Assembly (NCBI RefSeq): GCF_047301505.1
Contig: NZ_CP154840.1
Span: 1,426,001 to 1,490,000, forward strand
DNA length: 64,000 nt
Origin: Lysinibacillus_B sp031181585
Lineage (GTDB): Bacteria > Bacillota > Bacilli > Bacillales_A > Planococcaceae
Direction of reading: 5' to 3'
Part shown: positions 34,434-43,720 of the stretch, in pieces
Numbering within the stretch: the first letter of the stretch is position 1
Layout: every line of letters starts with the position of its first letter
The notes under the pieces: generated by a model
The model's input: only the letters and a program-made list of their open reading frames with translations
What the model was told of the DNA's origin: nothing
Databases searched by the model: none
Position numbers and translations under genes: made by a program

Positions 34434-35561
34434 TTAGAAAACCCCTTTATTTACTTGCAGGTTTTTTAGAAAGTCGGCAATTTGTCTGGAAGCAGTTCCA
34501 TCGCCGTATGGGTTAGGAATTTGAGCCATCTTTTTGTATTCCTGAGAATCTTCAAGTAACGTTCTGGCTGCTTTTACAATTTCGGCTTCATTTGTGCCTA
34601 CTATTTTCAAGGTGCCGGCTTTTACACCCTCAAGACGTTCCGTGCTTTCCCTGGCGACAAGAACAGGAATATCAAGTGCAGGGGCCTCCTCTTGAATACC
34701 CCCGGAATCTGTGATAATCATATAGGACTGTTTCATAAGGTGAGAAAAACTCTCATAATCCAATGGGTCCATTATATGGATTCGATCACTTTTACTACCT
34801 GTTAATAGATAATCATTTACCTGTTTTCTCACATTGGGGTTCGGATGGACAGGGAAAATGATTTCAATATCGTTGAAGTCTTCGGTCAATTGCTTCAATG
34901 CATTATAAATGCCTTTTAGTTTATGGAAATTTTCACGGCGATGTGTTGTAACCAAGATAATACGTTTTCCTCTATCGATTATCGTTTGCAAGTGTGGAGG
35001 GAAAGTAAATGTTCTGTTGGTAATATCTAAAAGTGCATCGATGACAGTGTTTCCAACAACTTTTATCCTTTCATTTGCAATGCCTTCTGCTATAAGATTG
35101 TTTTTGTTTGTTTCTGTTGGTGCAAAATGATAGCTGCTTAAGCTTGCGACAAGTTTTCGGTGCATTTCTTCTGGGAAAGGAGAATACAGTTGAAATGTAC
35201 GTAGTCCTGCTTCCACATGCCCAATTGGAATCTGTTTCAAAAAAGCAGCATAAGCTCCCGCAAACGTTGTGGCAGTGTCACCCAGCACCAGTACAAGATC
35301 AGGTTCTTCTATATCTAGTATTTTACCGATGCTCGTTATCATTACGGATATCATTTCATCTAGTTTTTGGTTAGGTTTCATCAGCTTTAAATCATACTTA
35401 GGCTGCAAAGAAAACAATGCTAACACTTGATCTAACATCTCTTTATGTTGACCGGTGTTAAGTAATACACATTCTAATTCTTTTGATTTTTCTATTGCCT
35501 GAATTAACGGAGCTAGTTTTATTCCCTCAGGGCGAGTTCCAAAAACAATCAAAATCTTCAA
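34434..35561 (-). CDS. mnaA: UDP-N-acetylglucosamine 2-epimerase (non-hydrolysing)
   Basis: 375 aa, full length for MnaA/WecB. The GTRPEGIKLAP N-terminal loop, LNTGQHKEML, LVLGDTATTFAGAYAA, GHVEAGLRTF, VTTHRRENF, HPNPNVR and DSGGIQEEAPALDIPVLVARESTER are all conserved. It interconverts UDP-GlcNAc and UDP-ManNAc for teichoic-acid linkage units or surface polysaccharide. It lies 42 bp downstream of the tandem glycosyltransferase gene on the same strand, so the two probably serve one glycan. Confidence 0.95.
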   Translation of the reverse strand: MKILIVFGTRPEGIKLAPLIQAIEKSKELECVLLNTGQHKEMLDQVLALFSLQPKYDLKLMKPNQKLDEMISVMITSIGKILDIEEPDLVLVLGDTATTFAGAYAAFLKQIPIGHVEAGLRTFQLYSPFPEEMHRKLVASLSSYHFAPTETNKNNLIAEGIANERIKVVGNTVIDALLDITNRTFTFPPHLQTIIDRGKRIILVTTHRRENFHKLKGIYNALKQLTEDFNDIEIIFPVHPNPNVRKQVNDYLLTGSKSDRIHIMDPLDYESFSHLMKQSYMIITDSGGIQEEAPALDIPVLVARESTERLEGVKAGTLKIVGTNEAEIVKAARTLLEDSQEYKKMAQIPNPYGDGTASRQIADFLKNLQVNKGVF

Positions 35562-35603
35562 GTGGTTACACCTCTCTTTCTCTATTAGTGTTTTTGTTTT
35601 GCG

Positions 35604-37214
35604 TTACCGGGGAATTAAATTTATTGTTGTAATATACCCTTCAGCTTCCTCGAAATGTGCTTCGTATTCATTTCCCCAGCGTTTTAGTGTCTCATTTACA
35701 ACGACACGAAATTGCCTGTTTAATCTTTCTTTATCTATTAGCGTTATATTATTGGTATGGCGGCGCTGATGGTATAGAGTCTGGTCGATCCAGTGGATAT
35801 CAAACTGTTCGACAATTCTTAAAAACATCAGGAAATCATCTGCCAAAAGCGGTTCTCCGTCTATCGACGTGACCCAGCCTTTTAATTGTTTAAGAGCTGA
35901 TAGTCTATACATACGAGGGGCGTGTGTCTGGAAATTCTGTAATACTTCGTACTTATTTGAACTCGGAATGCCTTTATATTCGGGTCCTTCTATTAGCTGC
36001 CCATTTTCTTCAAACCAAACTTTTCGATTGGCAAAAGCCATTCCCACCTTGGAAGGTAAATTGTCCATCTCATTTATCATAATCTCCAATGTGTTAGGGT
36101 CGATCCAATCATCTCCATCTAATTCAAGGACGTATTCTCCTAATACATAACGTAAGCCGATATTTAATGCTTTCGCTTTATGCCGTTTGTGTAAATGCAC
36201 AGGAATCAGCCTCAAATCATGCACCGAGTAGATTTTCTCCAATGTACTATCGGTTGATCCTATGTCGAGTACGACCAGGTGAAAGTTGGAATAAGTTTGG
36301 TTTAATACACTTTGGATACAATCCTTTATATAGTTTTCATGGTTATGGGCTGTAATAATAACTGTAACTTTAGGTATATCAAGATTTTTTCTCCTATGCT
36401 CGACACTTGCAGCCATACTTTGTATATAAAGTTCCTCACTTGGGGTAATCGTTGTTAAAGAATGCTTCCCATTTAAGCGATACTCCATCAATAATTCAGG
36501 TATAAACTTGAATTCACCAAGCGGCATCAATTTGATCCAAAACTCATGGTCATGAACTAATGGATACTTGGAATCATAGCCGCCTGCCTTTTCAAAAGCT
36601 TCCCTTGTGAAAAGAAACGAAGCACCAACGAAACAAGCCAACATGATTTCCTCTTTCGGACGATTCATCATATTAAACAATGCTGTGTACCATTCCTGTC
36701 CAAAAGAATGTGATTGCCCGTGTTCATCAATGGGTTGATACATAGAATAAACAAGCACGGTGTTCGAAGGAGCGCTAGTCATTGTTGCTACCAATCTTTC
36801 GAGAAAATTAGGCTTCTGTCTATTATCACTGGAAACCCACGTTAAATAGGAACAATCTAGCAAGTGCTCGTAGCCTTCATTTAGCGAATAGGCGATCCCT
36901 TTATTTTCAGTCCGGTGAATAATGGTATAGGGACATGTTAAAATACCTGAAACTTCATAAACTGCTTTTACAGTCTCGTCATTTGCGCCATCGATGACAA
37001 TAACTAATTTGAAGTCTCGATAGGTTTGGTTTTCTATTGATTGTATACATTCCAGTAAATAACTTCTTTCTTGGTTATACACCGGAAGTACAACGCCTAC
37101 CCTGTTATTATGCTGACCGTCATCCAGACGGGTACTAGCAATTTCTTCGGTTACCTGTTTCGGTTGAAGTCTGCTGTATAATCGGTTGTACCATTTAAAC
37201 TTCTTTAATGACAT
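35604..37214 (-). CDS. Tandem GT2-family glycosyltransferase (two catalytic domains)
   Basis: 536 aa. Two GT-A domains lie in series. Domain 1 (about residues 38-270) starts VGVVLPVYNQERSYLLECIQSI and has a VSSDN in place of the DxD. Domain 2 (about 280-500) starts VTVIITAHNHENYIKDCIQSV and has the DxD as LDGDDW. The first domain may therefore be weakened or use another metal site. There are no membrane helices. It probably builds a surface or spore glycan with the epimerase next door. Confidence 0.85.
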   Translation of the reverse strand: MSLKKFKWYNRLYSRLQPKQVTEEIASTRLDDGQHNNRVGVVLPVYNQERSYLLECIQSIENQTYRDFKLVIVIDGANDETVKAVYEVSGILTCPYTIIHRTENKGIAYSLNEGYEHLLDCSYLTWVSSDNRQKPNFLERLVATMTSAPSNTVLVYSMYQPIDEHGQSHSFGQEWYTALFNMMNRPKEEIMLACFVGASFLFTREAFEKAGGYDSKYPLVHDHEFWIKLMPLGEFKFIPELLMEYRLNGKHSLTTITPSEELYIQSMAASVEHRRKNLDIPKVTVIITAHNHENYIKDCIQSVLNQTYSNFHLVVLDIGSTDSTLEKIYSVHDLRLIPVHLHKRHKAKALNIGLRYVLGEYVLELDGDDWIDPNTLEIMINEMDNLPSKVGMAFANRKVWFEENGQLIEGPEYKGIPSSNKYEVLQNFQTHAPRMYRLSALKQLKGWVTSIDGEPLLADDFLMFLRIVEQFDIHWIDQTLYHQRRHTNNITLIDKERLNRQFRVVVNETLKRWGNEYEAHFEEAEGYITTINLIPR

Positions 37215-37497
37215 TTTGTTCTCCTTTCATAGATTCTTAACGGCACAGAAACCGTCTATAAAGTAATCTATGAAATTTTTGAAGATTTGAAAGGGCTATT
37301 TATATAAAAATCATATTAGTACTTTTTTATTTGGTTATTTTTCTCAATATAAAAGTGGAATTTATGAAGAAATGCAACAAGGCTTATTATTCAGCCGATT
37401 GCTTGATTGAGGCTGATATAGGAGAAAAATAGTGAGGGCCGCCGATTGGAGTGCGATTAAGAAGATACGTAGAAGACAAGGGGTTCCTTTTTGAAAA

Positions 37498-37530
37498 CAG
37501 GCTGCCTTAAAAGAAAGGTTCAGCAGCCTG
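37498..37530 (-). terminator. Terminator of the decayed Nudix gene
   Basis: CAGGCTGC/GCAGCCTG 8-bp stem. On the minus strand TTTTC follows. It lies directly after the remains of the Nudix frame. Confidence 0.65.
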
Positions 37531-37563
37531 AATACTTTTTAAAAAAAAAATCGGGGAGAGGGA

Positions 37564-37925
37564 ATGGCCGAGTATTTCTTCTGTTGTAAGTCAACATACA
37601 TTTTCTATTTCATCAGGACATTTGGCAAATGCTTTTCCGGACTCATGTTCACAAAGGAAAACAATGTCTACTACATTGATGCCGCTCTCTGTGACAAAGG
37701 ATGTACTACGGATATATTTCGTTTTCCTTTTTATCTGAATTCCGATTTCTTCAAAAATCTCTCGCCTCCATGTATTTCTAAAACATTCGAAGAGCGATCT
37801 ATTGTTTCTATTTTACCGCCGACTAGTGAAAGTAAGCCTCAAGCATGCTTCTCTTTATTACTTCGTTCGATAATAATCCAATTGTCATTTCCTCTTATTG
37901 CTCCTTCTACATTTACAACAAACAA
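37564..37925 (-). pseudogene. Frameshifted Nudix hydrolase
   Basis: Starts at TTG 37925 with GGGAGG upstream: MFVVNVEGAIRG, WIIIERSNKEKHA, a TGA, then GLLSLVGGKIE. A frameshift then gives REIFEEIGIQIKRKTKYIRS, TESGINVVDIVFLCEHESGK, a second TGA, and LTTEEIL. The Nudix box (GGKIE...REIFEEIG) is intact once the frames are joined. Both TGA codons sit where tryptophan or glycine-adjacent residues are expected. The plus-strand ORF over the same bases is a shadow. Confidence 0.75.
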
Positions 37926-37981
37926 CTATCGACACCTCCCATATAAAAATATCTGTTAAAGGCTTATGGGAAGCGGTTTAT

Positions 37982-38383
37982 CTATACTTTCAGCCAGCTC
38001 CCCGTTGCCCAAAGAATGGCAAAACCAAAAAGCAGGGAAAAAGCAGCATCAAAATAAAGAGTCCACTGTCTCTTGGATTCCGGTACATTTACTCCGACAT
38101 ACAATCCTTCAACGAAGCTGGCTAAGCCGGCAATAATGGAACTGCAGGAGGCGACAATTAAACCACTCAGGGTAGGGTTCGAATCTATGAAGGAAAACCC
38201 TATGATGAGTAAAAGAAGGACTAGACCTGTTTGAGTGTATGTAATAGGCTTTGGACATTTATAGGGAATGGATTTATCAACTTTCCGGTCTAAAAGCCAG
38301 TGAATGCCGGCAAATATAGCTAAAAAGCAAATAAATAGAAAGGGCAATGCCTCTTTATTTGATAACATGAACTCGTATAGCAA
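37982..38383 (-). CDS. Small integral membrane protein, unknown function
   Basis: About 133 aa from TTG 38383, six bases after GGAGGTG; starts at 38398 (TTG) or 38368 (ATG) are possible. Four membrane helices are predicted. A short loop with DRKVDKSIPYKCPKPITY sits between helices 1 and 2. No family recognised. Single gene. Confidence 0.65.
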   Translation of the reverse strand: MLYEFMLSNKEALPFLFICFLAIFAGIHWLLDRKVDKSIPYKCPKPITYTQTGLVLLLLIIGFSFIDSNPTLSGLIVASCSSIIAGLASFVEGLYVGVNVPESKRQWTLYFDAAFSLLFGFAILWATGSWLKV

Positions 38384-38612
38384 CACAGACACCTCCAATT
38401 TCCCCTACGAAAAGGGAGTAAATATTCCATTGATTTTACCATATATTACTTATTAGTTGGAAGGTATTGTTGTAAAAGTATGAAGTGTGAAAAGGATAGT
38501 AGCATTTTATTAACGAAGCTCAACAGAAGAAACAGGGGGCAAAATGGAAGCACGTAGTTAAAAGGGCAATGCCGTTAAGGCGGCGTTACGTCGAAGTTCT
38601 ACAATTAAATAC

Positions 38613-38664
38613 AAGCTGCTTTATGTATCTGTCGGTGACAACCCGGAGATACTTAAAGCAGCTT
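38613..38664. terminator. Long hairpin terminator
   Basis: AAGCTGCTTTA..TATCT pairs with AGATA..TAAAGCAGCTT, followed by TTTTTTA on the plus strand and a weaker run on the other side. It lies between a membrane gene and the MBL-fold gene, about 60 bp beyond the end of the latter. Confidence 0.75.
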
Positions 38665-38724
38665 TTTTATGTGTATAGACTTTACTGAAGAGCGATCAAA
38701 AAGGGAAGACTATACTAGCTACGC

Positions 38725-39576
38725 TTACTGTAAATCTTTATTGACATACTTACCGTAATCCGGAACGGCAATTGTATCGAATTCACGGACTAATTTCCCT
38801 AGGGTGTTTGCTAACAATTCACCTGATAGCGGCATACCGTGTCCCGTAACAGCTACTGTCGGCTTTAGTGCTTCCAATTTTATGACAGATTCCTTTGCTG
38901 CTTTCCAGTCTGTTGTAAGGTATCTTGGGGGACCGGTTACTTCCAGTTCCTGTGTTAACACTTTATAAAGGGAATCCTGTTTGACAGTAACAAATGCATC
39001 CCCTGCAATTAATGCTCTGTCTTCATCCCTGAACAATGATACATGTCCCGGTGAATGTCCTGGAGTGTGAATCCAGCGGAAACCTGGCATGTGGGGAATG
39101 CTGCCATCCTGAGGAAGAGTTTGTACATGGTCCCCTAAATTAATAGGTTCATTCGGAAACATTGGTGACATTTTTGCGACCATACCGCCTTCAACAGTTG
39201 GGTCCGGTTCCGGATAGCTCATCTTCCCCGTTAAGAAAGGTAATTCTGCCTCATGCGCATAAACAGGAATTTCCCACTGCTTCACTAAATCAATAATAGC
39301 CCCAACATGATCAAAATGGCCATGCGTTAAAATAATTGCCTTCGGGCGGCTATTAGGTCCAAAATGGCTTTCTACGGCCGCAATAATATCATCGGCTGAC
39401 CCAGGCATTCCTGCGTCCACTAAAACAAAGCCGTCTTTATTGCCAGCTAATATCACATTAACAATTTGGACAGTGAAGCTGTATAAATCAGGCAATACTT
39501 CAATTCCGACGCCGCTACCTATAGAAGTTGTAGGAATGTATTTATAATCATCTCCGTAATGCATATCTTTTTCCAT
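38725..39576 (-). CDS. MBL-fold metallo-hydrolase
   Basis: 283 aa with GGGAGG before the ATG. The binuclear zinc motif is HxHxDH (H85, H87, D89, H90 in LTHGHFDHVG). Further ligands are in TPGHSPGH, the aspartate in IAGDAF and the last histidine in TGHGMP. The glyoxalase-II-like insertion is short. The substrate is unknown. Single gene, divergent from the biotin operon. Confidence 0.88.
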   Translation of the reverse strand: MEKDMHYGDDYKYIPTTSIGSGVGIEVLPDLYSFTVQIVNVILAGNKDGFVLVDAGMPGSADDIIAAVESHFGPNSRPKAIILTHGHFDHVGAIIDLVKQWEIPVYAHEAELPFLTGKMSYPEPDPTVEGGMVAKMSPMFPNEPINLGDHVQTLPQDGSIPHMPGFRWIHTPGHSPGHVSLFRDEDRALIAGDAFVTVKQDSLYKVLTQELEVTGPPRYLTTDWKAAKESVIKLEALKPTVAVTGHGMPLSGELLANTLGKLVREFDTIAVPDYGKYVNKDLQ

Positions 39577-39912
39577 TGATAATCCTCCCTTGTATAACTA
39601 ACTATCGTTTTATTTTCTGCTATAAAACATATTGTTATTCCTGTATAAACGACAAAAGTAAAACGAAAATTCTCTGAAACTTATTTACTACAAGAGACGT
39701 TTTACCAGGTCACGTAGCTATGGAGCTTTTTTATACGTGCATTTTATTTTCATTGTAAAAAAGTTATTGAAAACTCTTGGGGCAGGCACATAAAAAGTCC
39801 TGATTCTTTAAGCTAATTGGAAATCAGTAGAAGATACAAGTAATGATTACACGGCTGCAGCATAGTTAAAAAATCTCAGAAATATAAAATATCATTTACA
39901 AAATAAAAAACT

Positions 39913-39947
39913 TTGTGTTAACTTAAAATTATATTTAGTTAACACAA
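39913..39947. promoter_or_regulatory. BirA operator of the biotin operon
   Basis: Perfect 11-bp inverted repeat TTGTGTTAACT / AGTTAACACAA separated by 13 bases, matching the bacterial BirA operator (TTGTTAAC half-sites). It lies directly upstream of the bioD ribosome site. Biotin-bound BirA would repress the operon here. The gap 39577-39912 shows nothing else I can support. Confidence 0.9.
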
Positions 39948-39964
39948 AAAAAGAGGTGAGAGGA

Positions 39965-40669
39965 ATGCCGCATTTTTGGGTAGTCGGGACAGATACGGAT
40001 GTTGGGAAAACATGTATCACTACATTGCTCATGCGTCAATTACAGCAGCATAATTTTCGGACATTGCCATACAAGCCCGTACAAACGGGGGCAGTAACTG
40101 AGCAGGGGAGAACATATTATCACGATACAAAAATGTATGAAACATACTCATTACAAAAATTAAATACTGCAGTACTGAACAGTTATTCGTTCAAGGAGCC
40201 TGCATCTCCTCATTTTGCTGCACACCTGGAGGGTCAGCAAATCGATCAGGAGCGCTTAATACAGCATATACAGACATTAAAGCAAATATGTGATGTGGTG
40301 ATTTGTGAGGGAGCAGGCGGCATCATGGTACCAATGGAACCGGAAGGAAAAAGTACATTGCTTGATGTAATCGTGGAAAGCTGTTTGCCGGTTGTTGTAG
40401 TGGCACATACAAAGCTTGGAACGATCAATCATACGCTGCTAACACTTGAAGCTTTGGCAGCACGAAGAGTAGAGGTACTCGGGCTTGTCTTCAATGGACA
40501 CACACAGACAGCTATAGAAGTGAATAATATCGAGACTATTTTACACTATCAAAAATTGCCGTATGCTGTGGTCCCGCAGCTTCAGAATATTCAACAGGTA
40601 ATAGATTACCCGATTCAACATACATCATTATTTGAAAGGCTGTTGCAGCATGAAGCAAGCGTTAACTGA
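39965..40669 (+). CDS. bioD: Dethiobiotin synthetase
   Basis: 234 aa from ATG 39965 (AGAGGTGAG site); a GTG at 39956 is less likely. The P-loop is GTDTDVGKT (residues 8-16). KPVQTG, CEGAGGIMVPME and VVVAHTKLGTINHTLLT are conserved. It closes the ureido ring of dethiobiotin from DAPA, CO2 and ATP. First gene of bioD-bioA-bioY-bioB, overlapping bioA by 20 bp. Confidence 0.95.
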   Translation: MPHFWVVGTDTDVGKTCITTLLMRQLQQHNFRTLPYKPVQTGAVTEQGRTYYHDTKMYETYSLQKLNTAVLNSYSFKEPASPHFAAHLEGQQIDQERLIQHIQTLKQICDVVICEGAGGIMVPMEPEGKSTLLDVIVESCLPVVVVAHTKLGTINHTLLTLEALAARRVEVLGLVFNGHTQTAIEVNNIETILHYQKLPYAVVPQLQNIQQVIDYPIQHTSLFERLLQHEASVN

Positions 40670-42053
40670 CTTACAAGCAAGAGATTTACAGTACGTGTGG
40701 CATCCGTGCTCGCAAATGAAGGATTATGAACAGTTCCCTCCGATTGTTATCAAAAGCGGGGAAGGTGTATGGCTGTATGACGAAAACGGTAATCGCTATT
40801 TAGATGCGGTGTCATCCTGGTGGGTGAACTTATTCGGCCATGCAAATAAACGGATCAGCCAGGCATTGAGCGAGCAGGCATTTACATTGGAACATGTGAT
40901 TTTTGCCAATTTCACTCATGAACCCGCCGTGAAGGTAGCGGAAAAATTGGTCGCCTTAACGCCATCCGGCTTAAACAAAGTATTTTTTGCAGACAACGGA
41001 TCCGCATCGATTGAAGTAGCATTAAAAATGAGCTTTCAATACCATATGCAAACAGGCAAGACGCAGAAGAAACGATTCCTGGCCTTAACGGATGCCTATC
41101 ACGGGGAGACGCTTGGGGCATTGTCGGTAGGAGGTGTGGATCTTTATAACGAAGTCTATCAGCCGCTTTTACTAGATACAGTGCGGGCGCAGGGACCAGA
41201 TTGTTTCCGCTGTCCGTTTCATGATAAACCCGATAGCTGTCAGGCCCAGTGCATTCATTTTATAGAAAAGGAACTGGAGGCTCACCACGAGGAAATTACT
41301 GCAGTCATTATCGAGCCTTTAATCCAAGCAGCTGCGGGCATGAAAATGTATCCTGCGCTTTATCTGAAAAAGCTGCGCGAGCTGTGTACAAGCTATGATG
41401 TACATCTCATTGCAGATGAAGTAGCAGTCGGTTTTGGACGCACGGGTACCTTATTTGCCTGCGAGCAGGCAGGTATATCACCGGACTTTATGTGTTTATC
41501 CAAAGGGCTGACAGGGGGGTACTTACCGCTTTCTGCCGTGCTGACGACTGATGAAATTTATGACGCTTTCTATGATGAATACGGCACAATGAAAGCCTTC
41601 TTACATTCCCACAGCTACACAGGCAATACACTGGCATGTCGGGTAGCACTGGAAGTCTTAACGATGTTCGAGGAGGAAAACTATATCGAACTGGTTCAAC
41701 AAAAAGGGGATCTCATGAGAAAGCTGGCAATTGAAGCATTCAGTCACCTTCCATATGTCGGAGAATATCGGCAGATTGGACTTGTCGGCGCAATTGAGCT
41801 TGTAGCAGACCCTTTATCAAAGGAGCCGCTGCCTGGTGAAGAGCGCATCGGCTATCAAATCTATCAGAGGGCGCTAGCGAAGGGGCTGCTTATACGGCCG
41901 CTTGGCAATATTTTATACTTTATGCCGCCCTATGTTATTTCAGAGGAAGAGATGCGTTTCATGATCGAGACAACAAGACAAACAATTGAGACATTTTTTG
42001 CAGAACGGGAGGAAAAGGTATGCAGCAGCGATCAACAACACTCTCTCTTGTAA
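40650..42053 (+). CDS. bioA: Adenosylmethionine-8-amino-7-oxononanoate aminotransferase
   Basis: 467 aa from ATG 40650. PLP class-III aminotransferase: WHPCSQMKDYE at the start, SSWWVNLFGHAN, DNGSASIEVALKM, DAYHGETLGALSVGG, IADEVAVGFGRTGTLFA and the PLP-lysine motif LSKGLTGGYLPLS. It makes DAPA from KAPA using SAM (or lysine in the BioK subtype, which cannot be told apart here). Overlaps bioY by 34 bp. Confidence 0.95.
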   Translation: MKQALTDLQARDLQYVWHPCSQMKDYEQFPPIVIKSGEGVWLYDENGNRYLDAVSSWWVNLFGHANKRISQALSEQAFTLEHVIFANFTHEPAVKVAEKLVALTPSGLNKVFFADNGSASIEVALKMSFQYHMQTGKTQKKRFLALTDAYHGETLGALSVGGVDLYNEVYQPLLLDTVRAQGPDCFRCPFHDKPDSCQAQCIHFIEKELEAHHEEITAVIIEPLIQAAAGMKMYPALYLKKLRELCTSYDVHLIADEVAVGFGRTGTLFACEQAGISPDFMCLSKGLTGGYLPLSAVLTTDEIYDAFYDEYGTMKAFLHSHSYTGNTLACRVALEVLTMFEEENYIELVQQKGDLMRKLAIEAFSHLPYVGEYRQIGLVGAIELVADPLSKEPLPGEERIGYQIYQRALAKGLLIRPLGNILYFMPPYVISEEEMRFMIETTRQTIETFFAEREEKVCSSDQQHSLL

Positions 42054-42601
42054 TGATGGCAATGTTTGCTGCTTTGACAGCAATCGGCGCCTTTATTAAA
42101 GTACCGCTGCCAGTCGTTCCCTTCACATTGCAGATTGTATTTGTGTTTTTAGCAGGATGCCTGCTTGGCAGCCGCAACGGTATACTGAGTCAGCTTTTGT
42201 ATATAGGCGTCGGCTTAGTTGGGTTGCCTGTATTTACGCAGGGTGGTGGCATTACATATGTGCTGCAGCCGACATTTGGCTATTTAATCGGCTTTGCAGC
42301 TGCAGCATTTCTCATTGGCTGGATGCTTGAAAGAATCGAGGCACCGACGAAAAAGCACTTTATCGGTGCAAATGTTGCAGGGCTGCTCATTATTTACGCG
42401 ATTGCCGTACCGTATCTTTATGTCTCGCTGAATTTTTGGCTGGACATTCAAACGAGCTGGTCACATATTTTTCTAGTCGGATTTTTAAGCAGTATTGTCG
42501 CAGACTTTTGTCTGGCAATCGTGACGGCACTGCTGGCAGAGCGGCTGTACCATGTTTTCCGCACTGCTCGGTCATATAAACTATTACATGAAAAAGGGTG
42601 A
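42020..42601 (+). CDS. bioY: Biotin ECF-transporter S component
   Basis: 193 aa with six membrane helices. BioY motifs are LTAIGAFIKVPLPVVPFTLQ, LAGCLLGSRNG, GVGLVGLPVFTQGGG and PTFGYLIGFAAAAFLIGW. It captures biotin at the membrane and works with the shared EcfAA'T module, which is not in this window. It sits inside the biosynthesis operon, so uptake and synthesis are repressed together. Confidence 0.94.
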   Translation: MQQRSTTLSLVMMAMFAALTAIGAFIKVPLPVVPFTLQIVFVFLAGCLLGSRNGILSQLLYIGVGLVGLPVFTQGGGITYVLQPTFGYLIGFAAAAFLIGWMLERIEAPTKKHFIGANVAGLLIIYAIAVPYLYVSLNFWLDIQTSWSHIFLVGFLSSIVADFCLAIVTALLAERLYHVFRTARSYKLLHEKG

Positions 42602-42608
42602 AGAGAAA

Positions 42609-43607
42609 ATGAACTGGTTACAATTGGCAAATGAAGTGATTGAGGGAAAAATCATTAGCAATGAAGAAGCTTTGGCAATTTTAAATAGTGATGATGATGA
42701 GTTGTTAAAGATCATGGACGGCGCTTTCGCGATCCGCAAGCATTATTACGGCAAAAAGGTTAAATTGAATATGATTATGAATGCAAAAAGCGGCTACTGT
42801 CCGGAAGATTGCGGATACTGTTCCCAGTCTTCAAAATCAACAGCACCTATTGATAAATATCCGTTCATTACGAAAGATGAGATTTTGGCAGGAGCAAAGC
42901 GTGCGTTTGAAAATAAAATCGGCACTTACTGCATCGTGGCAAGCGGCCGCGGCCCGACGCGTAAGGATGTAAACGTCGTCAGTGAAGCAGTGGAAGAAAT
43001 CAAGGAAAAGTACGGCTTGAAAGTCTGTGCATGTCTTGGACTGTTAAAGGAAGAACAGGCACAGCAATTAAAAGAAGCGGGAGTGGACCGCTACAATCAT
43101 AACTTAAATACATCAGAACGCCATCATTCTTATATCACTACTTCTCATACGTATGAAGACCGTGTCAATACAGTGGAAGTTGTGAAAAAGCACGGTATTT
43201 CCCCTTGCTCAGGAGCCATTATCGGAATGAAGGAAACAAAAGAGGATGTTGTACAGATTGCACGGGCGCTTCATCAGCTGGATGCTGACTCCATCCCGGT
43301 TAACTTCCTGCATGCGATTGACGGGACAAAGCTTGAAGGAACGAAGGAATTAAACCCGCGCTATTGTTTGAAGGTGCTGGCGTTATTCCGCTATATAAAC
43401 CCGACAAAGGAAATTCGTATTTCTGGCGGGCGCGAGGTGAATCTAGGCTCCCTTCAGCCGCTTGGTATGTATGCAGCCAACAGTATTTTTGTAGGTGACT
43501 ATTTAACGACTGAAGGCCAAGAGGTCAACAGTGATTATCTGATGCTTGAAGATTTAGGATTTGAAATCGAGCTGACGGAAAAGCAAACGGAAGCGTTCTG
43601 CTCATAA
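42609..43607 (+). CDS. bioB: Biotin synthase
   Basis: 332 aa from ATG 42609 (GTGAAGAG site upstream). Radical SAM cysteines C64, C68 and C71 (YCPEDCGYCSQ) are intact. The 2Fe-2S site residues lie in VCACLGLL, NHNLNTSERHHSYI, PCSGAIIGM and IRISGGREVNLGSLQP. It inserts sulfur into dethiobiotin. Last gene of the operon. No bioF, bioW/bioI, bioC or bioH is nearby, so the early steps must lie elsewhere or be absent. Confidence 0.96.
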   Translation: MNWLQLANEVIEGKIISNEEALAILNSDDDELLKIMDGAFAIRKHYYGKKVKLNMIMNAKSGYCPEDCGYCSQSSKSTAPIDKYPFITKDEILAGAKRAFENKIGTYCIVASGRGPTRKDVNVVSEAVEEIKEKYGLKVCACLGLLKEEQAQQLKEAGVDRYNHNLNTSERHHSYITTSHTYEDRVNTVEVVKKHGISPCSGAIIGMKETKEDVVQIARALHQLDADSIPVNFLHAIDGTKLEGTKELNPRYCLKVLALFRYINPTKEIRISGGREVNLGSLQPLGMYAANSIFVGDYLTTEGQEVNSDYLMLEDLGFEIELTEKQTEAFCS

Positions 43608-43617
43608 TAGCCGGAAA

Positions 43618-43654
43618 AAGCGCAGGATCTGGTCATGGCCGATCACTGCGCTTT
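43618..43654 (+). terminator. Terminator of the biotin operon
   Basis: AAAGCGCAG/CTGCGCTTT 9-bp stem, then CTGTTT. It also faces the end of the converging YyaL gene. Confidence 0.75.
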
Positions 43655-43720
43655 CTGTTTAGAGAAAAGCTGCTTACTGGAGCGGTGAAACCGCTAATAA
43701 CAAAGTACGGTTTATCTTGC

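Noticed and set aside
37564..37959. 131-codon plus-strand ORF
   Set aside because: Shadow of the frameshifted Nudix gene on the minus strand, which contains a Nudix box.
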